Notes under the pieces: model-generated | What the model was told of the DNA's origin: nothing | The model's input: the letters and a program-made list of their open reading frames with translations, nothing else | Databases searched by the model: none | Program-made: the position numbers and the translations under genes | Part shown: positions 25,823 to 35,350 of the stretch, piece by piece | How the letters are laid out: each line of letters opens with the position of its first letter | How positions within the stretch are numbered: the stretch's first letter is position 1 | DNA from: Bradyrhizobium algeriense | Lineage (GTDB): Bacteria > Pseudomonadota > Alphaproteobacteria > Rhizobiales > Xanthobacteraceae | DNA: 64,000 bases | Assembly (NCBI RefSeq): GCF_036924595.1 | Contig: NZ_JAZHRV010000001.1 | Span: 5,828,001 to 5,892,000 of the forward strand | Direction of reading: 5' to 3'

Positions 25823-27445
25823 GTGACACTCGCCACCGACGTTTCCCGCACGGATGCCGGAAGGCCCGCTGATCGGCCCTGGCAATGGCCCGTTTTTCAA
25901 ACCAGGACCTTGGTACCGATCGCCATTGCGCTCGGCTCGCTCCTGGCCGGCGCGATCTACACCTGGTTTGTCGGCGAAGACGTCAACTGGGATTGGCTGA
26001 ACTACCACGAGTACAATGTCTGGGCGGTCATCAACGACCGCTACGGCATTGACGCGTTGCCGGCCGGCTTTCAGACCTACTTCAATCCGGCCGTCTATTT
26101 TCCGGTTTATTATCTGCGCCATCTGCTGCCGCTGCCCTACGGCCTGATGATCATCGGCGCAGTGCACGGCCTCAATTTGCTGCTGATCTATTTTCTCGTC
26201 CGCGCCCTGTTGCGGGAAGCGGCGACGGCGAGCGCGATCGGCGCATCGATCCTGATTGCCGCGGTCGGGCCGATGACGCTTTCGGAGGTCGGCACGAGCT
26301 TCTCCGACATTCTTACCGCGCTTCCGATTCTGGCCGGCTGCGTCCTGATCCTGTCGGCGGATGGATCGCATCACGGACGCTACGTTCTCGCAGGGCTGCT
26401 GATCGGCGCCGCCGTCGGGCTGAAATTGACCAATGCCGTCTATGCGCTCGGTGCGGCCGCCGCCGTGCTTGTCGCTAGCCGGCCGCTGCTGGCAACGCTC
26501 TGCCTCGGAGTCGGCGGCGCGGTCGGTGCGCTGGCGTCGGGTGGCGCGTGGGGGCTGATGCTGTGGCGCGAGCTGGGCAATCCGATTTTCCCGCTCTTCA
26601 ACGCCGTATTCCAGTCCCGGGAATTGATGCCGATGAACATCATGGACTGGCAATTCCTGCCCCGCAGCATGCTGGACGCGCTGGCGTATCCCTTCTATTG
26701 GCTGGTCGGCGACAACAGGAGCTCGGAATATCCGTTCCGCGACGCGCGGTTTGCGATTGCGACGGTGTTGATCGTGCTCGGCATCGGCCGAGGCCTTGTC
26801 ACACGCACCGATATCTTCACGCGCCGCGATACTCAGTTCCTGCTGTTCTTCACCGTCTCCTATGCGGCATGGCTCGCCGTTTTTTCGATCCAGCGCTACG
26901 CGATCGTGCTGGAGCTGTTGTGCGCACCCTTGATCGTCCTGCTGATCCATCGCTGCATCGCCGCCACGCCCGGCTCTGACTCGCTCCGCGTATCTTCGGT
27001 GCGCATGAATGCGGTGATGCTTGCCGTAGCCCTGGCCATCGCGCTGTGGTCGCAACCGGGAGACTGGTTCCGCCGCCCCTGGTCCAATCCCTATAATCCG
27101 AGCATCTCAAAATCCCTTGAGCAGCCCGCTGTCTATCTTCTTCTCGACAAGCCGCTGGCCTATGTCGCCCCGCTTCTGCCATCACAGTCGCGGTTCTATC
27201 AGATCGCCGACATTGCCTTGCCCATGATGCCCGACGGCAAGTTCGACCGCCGCATTCGCGCAGCGTTGGAAAAACCGCTGCCGGGCGGCGCATGGGAATT
27301 GCACAGGCGCGGCAAGCCGATCCGCGAGCCATTGCTGGAGCAATATGGCATGCGCGTCGATGCTTCCCGGCCGTGCGTCGAAATCGAAGGCGCGGTGCTG
27401 GGGACAGCCATCGAGGCGTGTCCGCTGGTCGCGCGCGAGAAGTAG
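25823..27445 (+). CDS. integral membrane protein, probable GT-C-type glycosyltransferase
   Basis: 540 residues with a dozen membrane helices and a periplasmic C-terminal domain of about 120 residues. The first large loop begins FVGEDVNWDWLNYHEYNVWA; an acidic motif there (E/D near the first loop) is a mark of GT-C enzymes such as GT87 and GT39 members. It probably moves a sugar from a lipid carrier. I chose GTG 25823 (ACGAGG seven bases upstream); ATG 25775 in the same frame is possible and adds 16 residues. Family assignment is by topology, so an O-antigen-type function is not proven. Confidence 0.65.
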   Translation: MTLATDVSRTDAGRPADRPWQWPVFQTRTLVPIAIALGSLLAGAIYTWFVGEDVNWDWLNYHEYNVWAVINDRYGIDALPAGFQTYFNPAVYFPVYYLRHLLPLPYGLMIIGAVHGLNLLLIYFLVRALLREAATASAIGASILIAAVGPMTLSEVGTSFSDILTALPILAGCVLILSADGSHHGRYVLAGLLIGAAVGLKLTNAVYALGAAAAVLVASRPLLATLCLGVGGAVGALASGGAWGLMLWRELGNPIFPLFNAVFQSRELMPMNIMDWQFLPRSMLDALAYPFYWLVGDNRSSEYPFRDARFAIATVLIVLGIGRGLVTRTDIFTRRDTQFLLFFTVSYAAWLAVFSIQRYAIVLELLCAPLIVLLIHRCIAATPGSDSLRVSSVRMNAVMLAVALAIALWSQPGDWFRRPWSNPYNPSISKSLEQPAVYLLLDKPLAYVAPLLPSQSRFYQIADIALPMMPDGKFDRRIRAALEKPLPGGAWELHRRGKPIREPLLEQYGMRVDASRPCVEIEGAVLGTAIEACPLVAREK

Positions 27446-27818
27446 CCGCAGCGTCTCCGCCGGCCGTCCCCGTCGCGATACGAAATCAGGCCACTCCGGG
27501 AAAATTAGGAAAAAATTAACCATTGTGGCATTCCGGCCCGATTTCTCCGGCCGCCGGACTCCGCGGCGCTCGAATCCGATTCCGGTTTGTTCTCAAATTA
27601 ATAATCATGGCCGCGATCTGCTGTGAACAACGCCGCTTTGGCCTGTGGACGGACTCAGGGGTCAGTTGCGCGGATTCCGCAAATCACATCACTTGAGCCT
27701 CGGCAACCCCGGGAGGATCAGCGATCGGGGCGATTGCAGACGGCGCCGGCGCATCAGTTCAACGCGCGCCGTGCTCCGCGTGCGTATCAGAAGAATTCAA
27801 AAACAAGGTCGAGACGGC
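27446..27818. other. 373-bp intergenic, one CtrA-like sequence
   Basis: TTAG-N7-TTAA at 27505-27519 differs by one base from the CtrA consensus TTAA-N7-TTAA. The region precedes the YbjN-type gene on the same strand. Forward frames here (27645 onward) are open but not protein-like before ATG 27819. Confidence 0.3.
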
Positions 27819-28319
27819 ATGTCCCTCCTCGAAGGCATTATCGATTCCCGGAACAACCCGCTCGCGGCGGTCGAGGACATTGCCGCCGAGAACAACTGGG
27901 CGTTCGAGCGCTCCGGCGAAGACGAAGTCACCATCGTCTCCAAGGGCAGCTGGACCGACTATCAGCTCTCCTTCACCTGGATGGCCGAGATCGAGGCGCT
28001 GCACCTGGCTTCCGCCTTCGACATGAAGATTCCGCCTGCGCGCCGTGCCGAAGTGCAGCGGCTGATCGCGGCGATCAACGAGCAATTATGGGTCGGCCAT
28101 TTCGACATCTGGACCCATACCGGCATGATCATGTACCGGCAGGCGCTGGTGCTGCCGGGCGGGCTGACCGCCTCGACCGCGCAATGCGAGGCCATGCTGG
28201 CCGGCGCCATCCACGCCTGCGAGCGCTACTACCCCGCGTTTCAGTTCGTGGTCTGGGCCGGAAAGACCGCCGCGGAGGCGATGAGCGCGGCGATGTTCGA
28301 TACCGAGGGCGAGGCGTAG
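27819..28319 (+). CDS. YbjN-domain protein
   Basis: 166 residues. MSLLEGIIDSRNNPLAAVED is followed by an alpha/beta domain with the YbjN family's WTDYQLSFTWMAEIEALHLA and LPGGLTASTAQCEAMLAGAI. YbjN proteins are chaperone-like or sensory modules related to type III secretion chaperones in fold; in E. coli YbjN affects motility and stress. No cysteine motif or membrane segment. It starts at ATG 27819 behind AAGGTCGAGACGGC. proC lies downstream across a repeat. Confidence 0.85.
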   Translation: MSLLEGIIDSRNNPLAAVEDIAAENNWAFERSGEDEVTIVSKGSWTDYQLSFTWMAEIEALHLASAFDMKIPPARRAEVQRLIAAINEQLWVGHFDIWTHTGMIMYRQALVLPGGLTASTAQCEAMLAGAIHACERYYPAFQFVVWAGKTAAEAMSAAMFDTEGEA

Positions 28320-28345
28320 GGGTTTCCGCCGTTCCGGCCGTCGAT

Positions 28346-28509
28346 GTCGTCCCTGCCTAGTGCGCAATTGCGCACGGGGCGCAGGAACCCATGCGCCGTG
28401 GCGCCTGCGTTCAGGCAAAATGCTTGTCGCACGGTCTTCGCTTCACTAGAACCGACTGTGGTTATGGGTCCCTGCGCCCGTGCGCAATTGCGCACCAGGC
28501 AGGGACGAC
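28346..28509. repeat. gtcgtccctgcc inverted repeat with two gtgcgcaattgcgcac palindromes
   Basis: gtcgtccctgcc (28346-28357) pairs with ggcagggacgac (28498-28509). Each end carries the same perfect 16-bp palindrome, at 28360-28375 and 28480-28495. It ends 21 bases before proC. Confidence 0.8.
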
Positions 28510-28530
28510 GGCAGCATTTGTGGTGACACC

Positions 28531-29349
28531 TTGAACACCAACGCACTTGAAAACCTCAACGGCACCATCGCGCTCGCCGGCGCGGGCAAGATGGGCGGCG
28601 CGATGCTGACCGGCTGGCTGGCCGGCGGCCTCGACGCAAGCCGCGTCATCGTCGTCGAGCCCTTCCCGTCCGACGACATCAAGGCGCTCGCCGCCAAGGG
28701 CGTCCGTCTCAATCCGAACGACGCCGGCACCGCCGATACGCTGGTGGTCGCGGTGAAGCCGCAGATGTTCCGCGAAGCGGGGCCGGCGCTGAAGAAGCTC
28801 GTCGGATCGGACACGCTGGTCGTCTCGATCATGGCGGGCACGCCCATCGCCGCGCTGGAACAGGTCTGCGGCGGCATGGTGGTTCGCGCCATGCCGAACA
28901 CGCCAGCCGCGATCGGCCGCGGCATCACGGTTGCGGTCGCGGCGAAGAATGTCAGCGCCGCGCAGCGCGCCACCGCCGATGCGCTGCTGCGCGCCACCGG
29001 CTCGGTCGAATGGGTCGACGATGAAGGCCTGATGGACGCGGTGACCGCTGTCTCCGGCTCCGGCCCGGCCTATGTGTTCCTGCTCGCCGAAGAACTGGCG
29101 CGCGCCGGTGTCGAGGCCGGCCTGCCGGCGGATCTCGCCACAAAACTCGCGCGCGAAACCGTCGCCGGCTCCGGCGAATTGCTGCATCGCTCGGAACAGG
29201 ATTCCGCGACGCTGCGCCAGAACGTCACCTCGCCCGGCGGCACCACGGCGGCCGCGCTGGAAGTGCTGATGGGCCAGGACGGAATGCAGCCGCTGATGAT
29301 CCGCGCCATCGCCGCGGCGACGAAGCGATCGAAGGAACTGGCGAAGTAG
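28531..29349 (+). CDS. proC: pyrroline-5-carboxylate reductase
   Basis: 272 residues. The start is a TTG (28531) giving MNTNALENLNGTIALAGAGK, since the frame upstream lies in the repeat. GAGKMGGAMLTGWLAGG is the NAD(P)H-binding motif; SIMAGTPIAALEQ, VRAMPNTPAAIGRGI and the C-terminal TVAGSGELLHRSEQDSATLR, NVTSPGGTTAAALEV are ProC blocks. It makes proline from P5C. The unusual start codon may lower expression. Confidence 0.95.
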   Translation: MNTNALENLNGTIALAGAGKMGGAMLTGWLAGGLDASRVIVVEPFPSDDIKALAAKGVRLNPNDAGTADTLVVAVKPQMFREAGPALKKLVGSDTLVVSIMAGTPIAALEQVCGGMVVRAMPNTPAAIGRGITVAVAAKNVSAAQRATADALLRATGSVEWVDDEGLMDAVTAVSGSGPAYVFLLAEELARAGVEAGLPADLATKLARETVAGSGELLHRSEQDSATLRQNVTSPGGTTAAALEVLMGQDGMQPLMIRAIAAATKRSKELAK

Positions 29350-29353
29350 AAGG

Positions 29354-29443
29354 TGCGTAGGGGGCGGGCAAAGCGCAAGCGTGCCCACCATCGCGAGCAC
29401 CGTGCTAAATGGTGGGCACGCTTCGCTTTGCCCACCCTACGGC
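29354..29443. repeat. tagggtgggcaaagcg inverted repeat, copy 2
   Basis: gcgtagggggcgggcaaagc pairs with gctttgcccaccctacgg around a 40-base centre. It lies between the convergent proC and thioesterase genes and could end both transcripts. Confidence 0.75.
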
Positions 29444-29456
29444 TCCGAGCAAGCAG

Positions 29457-29852
29457 CTACTTCGCACCCAGCCGCTTGGTAAACATCTCGACATTGACGA
29501 GGCCGCGGGCGTGGCGGCCGTCGCCGATCTTGCGCTCGCCCTCGAAGGCTTCGACCTCGAAGCGGATCACGCGGCGCTCCACTGCAGTGACTTTTCCCGT
29601 GACGCGCACCACAGCCCCGACCAGCGACGCGCCGAGATGGCGGATATCGACCTCGGTCCCGACCGTGATCCAGCCCGGCTGAAGATGGGCCCTGATGGCG
29701 TCGCTCGATGCCATCTCCATTTCCAAAATCATCATCGGCGTCGCATAGACCATCGGCATATCAGGCACGAAATGCCCGACCGTCCGCTCGGTCGGCACGA
29801 CCAGCGTCCGCTCGGCGCTCATACCGATCTTGATGAAGTCGCGTGCGTCCAT
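29457..29852 (-). CDS. FlK-type hot-dog thioesterase
   Basis: 131 residues from ATG 29852 (a TTG at 29864 is the alternative). VPTERTVGHFVPDMPMVYAT, MEMASSDAIRAHLQPGWITV and GTEVDIRHLGASLVGAVVRV follow the pattern of the fluoroacetyl-CoA thioesterase FlK, where Thr, Glu and His in TVG, ME and H of RHL form the active site; Glu and His are present here. Substrate is probably a small acyl-CoA. A tautomerase lies upstream on the same strand. Confidence 0.85.
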   Translation of the reverse strand: MDARDFIKIGMSAERTLVVPTERTVGHFVPDMPMVYATPMMILEMEMASSDAIRAHLQPGWITVGTEVDIRHLGASLVGAVVRVTGKVTAVERRVIRFEVEAFEGERKIGDGRHARGLVNVEMFTKRLGAK

Positions 29853-29872
29853 GCTCGCTTTCAATGATCGCT

Positions 29873-29953
29873 GTCATTCCGGGATGGTGCGTTAGCACCA
29901 GACCCGGAATCTCGAGATTCCGGGCTCGATGCTTCGCATCGCCCCGGAATGAC
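29873..29953. repeat. gtcattccggg inverted repeat, copy 2
   Basis: Ends gtcattccggg and ccccggaatgac are complementary and the centre holds cggaatctcgagattccg, a near-perfect palindrome. Compare 4439-4561. Confidence 0.75.
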
Positions 29954-29961
29954 GGTGGAAA

Positions 29962-30168
29962 TTACTTCTTCGCAGCAGCAGCCGCCCGTTCCACAAACGT
30001 CTTGCCGCCCTTCATCTTGTGGGCCAGCGGCGCTTCGTTGATCTGGATCACCACCGCATCGGCATCGACGCCGAGATTCTTGACCAGCGCCTGGGTGATG
30101 TCGCGCATCATGCCGGCCTTCTGTTCGTCGGTGCGGCCGGCGGCCATGCTCACGGTAATCTCAGGCAT
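29962..30168 (-). CDS. 4-oxalocrotonate-tautomerase-family enzyme
   Basis: 68 residues, MPEITVSMAAGRTDEQKAGM. Pro2 directly after Met is the catalytic base of the family; KNLGVDADAVVIQINEAPLA is the following strand region. The Arg12 area (GRTDEQK) fits the usual R11. Hexameric 4-OT-type enzymes tautomerise enol/keto acids. The chromosomal role is unknown. A stop-to-start distance of about 110 bases, including a repeat, separates it from the thioesterase. Confidence 0.88.
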   Translation of the reverse strand: MPEITVSMAAGRTDEQKAGMMRDITQALVKNLGVDADAVVIQINEAPLAHKMKGGKTFVERAAAAAKK

Positions 30169-30193
30169 TCTCGTCTCCTCGTTGCTTTTCTTT

Positions 30194-30277
30194 CGTCATG
30201 GCCGGGCTTGTCCCGGCCATCCACGATCTCTTCTATCAAACAAGACGTGGAAGCCCGGCACAAGGCCGGGCATGACG
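30194..30277. repeat. cgtcatgcccggg inverted repeat, copy 3
   Basis: Starts cgtcatggccgggcttgtcc and ends caaggccgggcatgacg. It stands between hisS and the tautomerase gene on the same strand. Confidence 0.75.
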
Positions 30278-30291
30278 TCTGGAATGAATGG

Positions 30292-31764
30292 CTATCCCCA
30301 CTTCACGTCATGGCGCGCCAGCACTTCGCGCACCTTTGCGACGATCTCGTCCTCACCGCAGGAAAACTGCGCGGGACGGGTCTCGCGCCATTCCTGGTTG
30401 GAGGCGATGGCCGCAGCGGCTTTCGCACCCTCGATCAGGTCCTTGATCTGAATTTCGCCGCGCGCCTTTTCATCCGAGCCCTGGATGATCACGCACGGCG
30501 AGTTGCGGCGGTCGGCATATTTGAGCTGGTTGCCCATGTTCTTGGGATTGCCGAGATAGAGCTCGGCGCGGATGTTCGCGTTGCGAAGCTGCGCCACCAT
30601 TTTCTGATAGTCGGCGACACGATCACGATCGAACACGGTGACGACGACCGGCCCGAAGTCGGGCCGGGTGTCGAGCTTGCCGAGCATCGTCAGCGCGGCC
30701 TGCAGCCGCGACACGCCGATGGAAAATCCCGTCGCCGGCACCGGCTCGCCGCGGAAGCGCGAGACGAGGCCATCATAACGGCCACCGCCGCCAACTGAGC
30801 CAAAGCGAACAGGGCGGCCTTTTTCGTCTTTGGTTTCGAGCGTGAGTTCGGCCTCGTAAACAGGTCCGGTGTAATATTCGAGGCCGCGGACGACGGAAGG
30901 ATCGATAACGATCTGATCCGGCCCATAGCCCGATGCCGAAACGAGATTGCTGATCGCGTCGAGTTCGTCGCGACCTTCCTGTCCGATCTTGCTGTCGCGC
31001 AGCCGCGCGTCAATCTGAGCGCCCTGTTCGATCGCACTGACGACCAGGGCAATGTCTTCCGCCTTGAGGCCCGCGCCCTTGGTGAAATCACCTGACTCGT
31101 CTTTGCGGCCATCACCCAGCAATTGCTGTACGCCGAAAATGCCGAGCCGATCGAGCTTGTCGATCGCGCGCATCACGGTCAGCCATTGTCCGTCATCGGC
31201 GATGCCGAGCGCATCGCGCACCCCATCGAGCACCTTGCGGTTATTCACCTTCACCAGATAACTGCCACGCGGAATGCCGAGCGCTTCCATCGTATCCGCC
31301 GCCATCATGCACATCTCGGCGTCCGCCGCGGGCGAGGCTGAGCCCACCGTATCCGCGTCGAACTGCATGAACTGACGAAAACGGCCCGGGCCCGGCTTCT
31401 CGTTGCGATAGACATAGCCCGCACGATAGGAGCGATACGGCTTCGGCAGCGCGTCGAAATTTTCCGCCACGTAACGCGCCAGCGGCGCGGTCAGGTCGTA
31501 GCGCAGCGAGATCCACTGCTCGTCGTCGTCCTGGAACGAGAACACACCCTCGTTCGGCCGGTCCTGGTCGGGCAGGAACTTTCCGAGCGCGTCGGTGAAC
31601 TCCATCGCCGGCGTTTCCACCGGCTCAAAGCCGTAGCGCTCGTAGACTTCGCGGATTTTCTCGACCATCTGGCGCGTGGCGGCAATCGCCGCCGGACCAC
31701 GATCTTCCAGCCCGCGCGGCAAGCGGGCGCGGAGCTTCTGGGGTTTTTTGGGTTTTTCAGCCAT
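30292..31764 (-). CDS. hisS: histidyl-tRNA synthetase
   Basis: 490 residues. Start ATG 31764 ([20 protein letters not shown]); the frame open to 31848 lacks support. Class II motif 2 is [20 protein letters not shown], the HisA motif is [14 protein letters not shown] and motif 3 includes GFSIGVSRL. The C-terminal anticodon-binding domain runs from about residue 390. Charges tRNA-His. The neighbouring region shows no T-box or other RNA control element. Confidence 0.97.
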   Translation of the reverse strand: MAEKPKKPQKLRARLPRGLEDRGPAAIAATRQMVEKIREVYERYGFEPVETPAMEFTDALGKFLPDQDRPNEGVFSFQDDDEQWISLRYDLTAPLARYVAENFDALPKPYRSYRAGYVYRNEKPGPGRFRQFMQFDADTVGSASPAADAEMCMMAADTMEALGIPRGSYLVKVNNRKVLDGVRDALGIADDGQWLTVMRAIDKLDRLGIFGVQQLLGDGRKDESGDFTKGAGLKAEDIALVVSAIEQGAQIDARLRDSKIGQEGRDELDAISNLVSASGYGPDQIVIDPSVVRGLEYYTGPVYEAELTLETKDEKGRPVRFGSVGGGGRYDGLVSRFRGEPVPATGFSIGVSRLQAALTMLGKLDTRPDFGPVVVTVFDRDRVADYQKMVAQLRNANIRAELYLGNPKNMGNQLKYADRRNSPCVIIQGSDEKARGEIQIKDLIEGAKAAAAIASNQEWRETRPAQFSCGEDEIVAKVREVLARHDVKWG

Positions 31765-31898
31765 GGGCGGCGTTGGTACCAGCATGTGCCTGACGGGGAA
31801 AGCCGCTTTTGGCACCGCCACCGGCAAAACTAGGGTGATCCCACGCACCTACCCCACCGGGCGGGTTTTGACCAGAATGTCTTGTTTGGCCTTGGGCC

Positions 31899-32426
31899 TT
31901 AAGGGGTTTCCATCCGCGCGCGAAGCGCGTCGGCGTCGGCCTTCGGCATTGCTTTCAGCAGCGGCTTGATGGTCTCGCCACCGACGATCTTGCCGTTCCG
32001 CGTGAACATCCAGTCCGAGATGTCGGCCTCCTTGAACTCGGTCGCGTCACCTGCCTTCTTGCCGGGCAGATCGCGCGGCGCGTTGGCGAACCTTCCCGAA
32101 TAGCGGCCGTCCGCGATCTTCTTCACCTCGGCGATCCAGATGTGCTCGCCATTATTCCTCGGATTCGGAAAACGCACCTTGAGGGAATGACCGGTCTCCG
32201 ACGATTTTGGCGCGTCGTAGGAGGCCCAGAACGTCGGCAGCGTGGCCCGCCCCTTTGCGATCGCGGCATTCATCTCCGCGTTGCCGGAGCTAAGGTCGAT
32301 CACCGGGGAACGGTCCTGGGCCATGACGGCCCCTGTCGGGGAGCCGAAAGCCGCGAGGGCCGCCGCAACGGCAGCCGCCACGACGCATTTGGAGCATATT
32401 GAGAGGGCTGAGGTCATTGTCACCAT
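31899..32426 (-). CDS. exported DUF2314 protein
   Basis: 176 residues. A signal peptide (SICSKCVVAAAVAAALAAFG, cleaved after VMAQ) precedes a DUF2314 domain, with AKGRATLPTFWASYDAPKSS, FPNPRNNGEHIWIAEV and KEADISDWMFTRNGKIVGGE as family blocks. Members are periplasmic or cytosolic proteins of unknown role. Several in-frame starts exist (32435 GTG, 32426, 32417); none has a strong ribosome binding site, so the start is uncertain by a few residues. Confidence 0.85.
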   Translation of the reverse strand: MVTMTSALSICSKCVVAAAVAAALAAFGSPTGAVMAQDRSPVIDLSSGNAEMNAAIAKGRATLPTFWASYDAPKSSETGHSLKVRFPNPRNNGEHIWIAEVKKIADGRYSGRFANAPRDLPGKKAGDATEFKEADISDWMFTRNGKIVGGETIKPLLKAMPKADADALRARMETP

Positions 32427-32547
32427 TTCACGCACCGAATTCTATCCGCAATCCGGGGAGTTGGTCGCACAAAGCCGCAGAAGAGTTCACGATCCAGGAA
32501 CCACACTTTGCGCGCCGAATTATTGTAGGTCTCCAAAGGAGAGATCT

Positions 32548-32766
32548 ATGAGGAAGCTTATCACCGTAACCGCTCTTGCGCTCCTGTGCGGCTCGGCCTT
32601 TGCCCAGAACACCGGCCCCGCTCCGCAGACCGGCATGGAGAAGCCCGGAACGACGAGCGGCGCCAAGCCAGATGGTTCGATGGACACCACCGGCATGAGC
32701 GCAACCAAGGGCAATATCAAAAGGGACAAGGACGGTGCACCGGCCCCGAAGGACGAGAAGAAGTAA
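32548..32766 (+). CDS. small exported hydrophilic protein (72 aa)
   Basis: ATG 32548 follows AAAGGAGAGATCT, a near-ideal ribosome binding site. MRKLITVTALALLCGSAFAQ is a clear signal peptide with cleavage after AFA or AFAQ. The mature part is low-complexity, Gly/Thr/Lys-rich and disordered, ending DGAPAPKDEKK. Function unknown; similar periplasmic peptides are common in Bradyrhizobium. It converges with the gene at 32792. Confidence 0.75.
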   Translation: MRKLITVTALALLCGSAFAQNTGPAPQTGMEKPGTTSGAKPDGSMDTTGMSATKGNIKRDKDGAPAPKDEKK

Positions 32767-32791
32767 GCCGTTCGCTAACGCGGCGAGCGCA

Positions 32792-32980
32792 TTAAGCTAT
32801 ACGTCGATGAGAATTTAGATGCATCAAGGCGTCAAGCTTCACAGGTTCGCCGGTATCTTGCCAGAACAGTTTTTGACTGAGGCTGCCCGCCACTATGAGG
32901 CGGTGGTGACCACCGACCAGCGTACCGTCTTTCGTTGCCTTGGCGATGATCTCGCCGTCCTCGTTCACGATGTTTCTCAT
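32792..32980 (-). CDS. hypothetical protein (62 aa)
   Basis: A strong GGAGGG ends six bases before ATG 32980 (MRNIVNEDGEIIAKATKDGT). The protein reads as a compact beta-rich domain (GEIIAKATKDGTLVGGHHRL, WQDTGEPVKLDALMH) with no membrane segment. The in-frame extension to 33148 is probably not coding. I recognise no family. Confidence 0.5.
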   Translation of the reverse strand: MRNIVNEDGEIIAKATKDGTLVGGHHRLIVAGSLSQKLFWQDTGEPVKLDALMHLNSHRRIA

Positions 32981-33255
32981 GTGCCCTCCGTGTTGCTCTT
33001 GTCCGCCCGTTTCCTGAGCGCTCCAAGATCGTGGCCATGATGGCTTCGCATTTCGCCTGAAAACCTGCTCGCTCCGATCAGCTTGTGCAGCGGCGTCGCG
33101 GATGCTGCTGTCGGCCGGGAATGCTTCGTCAATCTTCGGCATCACCAACGCGGCCCGACCAGCCGAGTTCCTCTATCCAGTTCGACGACCATCATCCCAA
33201 GGCAATGCCGGTGGGGAGAGGGGAAGAGAGATCCGCCGGGGGAAGAAGCCGGGCC

Positions 33256-34146
33256 TTAGGCGGCCGTGGCCTTGCCCTTGGGCTGCACGTCGGCGGTGTA
33301 GTCGGCCATCAACTGCTCGGAGATATTGCCGGGCGTGAACTTCCAATTCGCTATCTCGGAGACCGGCGTCACTTCGGCCGCGGTGCCGGTGATGAAGCAC
33401 TCGGTGAAGCCGTCGAGTTCCTCCGGCATGATGCGGCGTTCGATCACCTCGATGCCGCGGCGCCTGGCGAGGTCGATCGCGGTGGCGCGGGTGATGCCGG
33501 CGAGGAAGCAGTCGGCAATCGGCGTGTGGATCTTGCCGTCCTTGATGAAGAAGATGTTGGCGCCGGTGCATTCGGCGACCCGCCCCTGCCAGTCCAGCAT
33601 CATGGCATCGGCATAACCCTGGCGCTCCGCCTTGTGCTTACTGATGGTGCAGATCATGTAGAGACCGGACGCCTTGGCCATCGCCGGAATCGTCGCCGGA
33701 TCGGGCCGCCGGTATTCGGCCATGCCGATCCGGATGCCCTTCAGCTTCTCGGCCGGATCGAAATAGCTCGGCCAGTTCCAGGCGGCGACGGCGAGATGGA
33801 TGGTGTTGGTCGGCGCCAAGACACCCATCATCTCCGAGCCGCGCCAGGCGATCGGGCGGAGATAGGCGTCGGGCAGATTGTTCTTGTCGATCACGAGTTG
33901 CTTGGCGGCGTCGATCTCGGCGACCGACCAGGGAATCTCGAAATCGAGGATGCTGGCCGAGTTCTTCAGCCGCTCGGAATGCTCCGTGCTTTTGAAGACC
34001 CTGCCGCCATAGGCGCGCTCGCCTTCAAACACGCAGCTCGCATAATGCAGGCCATGGGTGAGAATGTGCACGTTGGCGTCGGCCCACGGCACCAGCCTGC
34101 CGTCGTACCAGATGACGCCATCGATCTTGTCGAACGAAACTCCCAT
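33256..34146 (-). CDS. branched-chain amino acid aminotransferase (class IV PLP), first of two
   Basis: 296 residues from ATG 34146 with GGAGAGAGCCC upstream. GVIWYDGRLVPWADANVHIL, HGLHYASCVFEGERAY, AVAAWNWPSYF and CTISKHKAERQGYADAMMLD (PLP Lys in this region), EVTPV near the end, are IlvE-type. It transaminates Val, Leu and Ile or close relatives; D-amino-acid aminotransferase is a less likely alternative. It is 127 bases downstream of a second class IV enzyme of a different subfamily. Confidence 0.9.
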   Translation of the reverse strand: MGVSFDKIDGVIWYDGRLVPWADANVHILTHGLHYASCVFEGERAYGGRVFKSTEHSERLKNSASILDFEIPWSVAEIDAAKQLVIDKNNLPDAYLRPIAWRGSEMMGVLAPTNTIHLAVAAWNWPSYFDPAEKLKGIRIGMAEYRRPDPATIPAMAKASGLYMICTISKHKAERQGYADAMMLDWQGRVAECTGANIFFIKDGKIHTPIADCFLAGITRATAIDLARRRGIEVIERRIMPEELDGFTECFITGTAAEVTPVSEIANWKFTPGNISEQLMADYTADVQPKGKATAA

Positions 34147-34273
34147 GGGCTCTCTCCCGGATTGGCGCTGCTTCAATTGGCCGCACATCCGACCTCGCGC
34201 GGCTCAACGAGACGCGCGCACCCCGGCGCTCAAGTGATCTGTCGCGGAAGCGGCGGAATAATTCCGCCGCCGG

Positions 34274-35350
34274 TCACAGGACCTTTCTGATCCAGTCGTG
34301 CGGGTCTTCAGCGCGACCGTACTGGATGTCGACCAGTTTCTTGCGCAGCCCCATGGCGACGGGGCCAGCCGCGCCGCCAGAGATCAGAAACTCGCCGCTC
34401 GCCGAACACACCTTGCCGATCGGCGAGATGACGGCCGCCGTGCCGCAGGCAAAGGCCTCTTTCAGCTTTCCGCTGGCGGCATCCGCGCGCCACTGCTCGA
34501 TCGTGTAGAGCTCCTCGCGGACGGGCGTGCCGGCATCCTTCGCCAGCGCGATGATCGAATCGCGGGTAATGCCCGGCAGGATGGTGCCGAGCGGCGGCGT
34601 CAGCAGCGAGCCGTCGTCGAACACGAAGAAGACGTTCATGCCGCCGAGTTCCTCGATGTAGCGGCGCTCGACCGCATCGAGGAAAACCACCTGATCGCAG
34701 CCGTGCTCGATGGCCTCGGCCTGTGCGCGCAAGCTCGCGGCGTAATTGCCGCCGCATTTGACGGCGCCGGTGCCGCCGATCGCGGCGCGCGTGTAGTTCT
34801 CCGACACCCAGATCGACACCGGCGCGGGTCCGCCCTTGAAATAGGAACCGACCGGCGAGGCGATAACGGCGAAGATGTATTCCGCGGACGGCTTCACGCC
34901 GAGGAAGACCTCGCTCGCGATCATGAAGGGCCGCAAATAGAGACTGCCCTCACCGCCCGGGATCCAGGCACTGTCGATGCGCACGACCTGCTCGACCGCT
35001 TCGATGAACAGAGCCTCTGGCACCGGCGCCATGGCCATGCGCTCAGCCGAGTTCCGGAAGCGCCTGGCATTGGCTTCGGGGCGGAACAGGTTCACGCCGT
35101 TGTCGCGCTTGTAGGCCTTGAGGCCTTCGAAAATCTCCTGCGCGTAGTGCAGGATGGCTGTGGCCGGATCGAGCGAGAAATTCGCGCGGGCTTCGACGCG
35201 CGCGTCATGCCAGCCCTTGGCCTGGTTGTAGCGGACGATCGCCATGTGATCGGTGAAAATCCGGCCGAAGCCCGGGTCCGCGAGCTTTGCCGTGCGCTCG
35301 TTCTCCGGCGTCGGATTCGCCGTCGGCTGGATTTCGAATTTCAAACTCAT
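34274..35350 (-). CDS. branched-chain amino acid aminotransferase, eukaryotic-like type II
   Basis: 358 residues, from ATG 35350 (MSLKFEIQPTANPTPENERT). HYAQEIFEGLKAYKR, RPFMIASEVFLGVKPS, KCGGNYAASLRAQAEA (PLP Lys follows the gene family pattern) and GTILPGITRDSIIALA are typical of BCAT II proteins, a group more related to mitochondrial BCATs than to E. coli IlvE. The longer frame to 35458 is not needed. It lies divergent from the MarR-type regulator at 35708, which may control it. Confidence 0.92.
   Translation of the reverse strand: MSLKFEIQPTANPTPENERTAKLADPGFGRIFTDHMAIVRYNQAKGWHDARVEARANFSLDPATAILHYAQEIFEGLKAYKRDNGVNLFRPEANARRFRNSAERMAMAPVPEALFIEAVEQVVRIDSAWIPGGEGSLYLRPFMIASEVFLGVKPSAEYIFAVIASPVGSYFKGGPAPVSIWVSENYTRAAIGGTGAVKCGGNYAASLRAQAEAIEHGCDQVVFLDAVERRYIEELGGMNVFFVFDDGSLLTPPLGTILPGITRDSIIALAKDAGTPVREELYTIEQWRADAASGKLKEAFACGTAAVISPIGKVCSASGEFLISGGAAGPVAMGLRKKLVDIQYGRAEDPHDWIRKVL

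Noticed and set aside
25784..27055. 423-codon reverse frame over the GT-C-like gene
   Set aside because: Antisense shadow; Gln/Arg/Asp-rich product typical of reversed membrane-protein codons.
28346..28509. Paired gtgcgcaattgcgcac as a CRISPR-like array
   Set aside because: Only two copies, palindromic, and part of one inverted repeat; no array and no cas genes.
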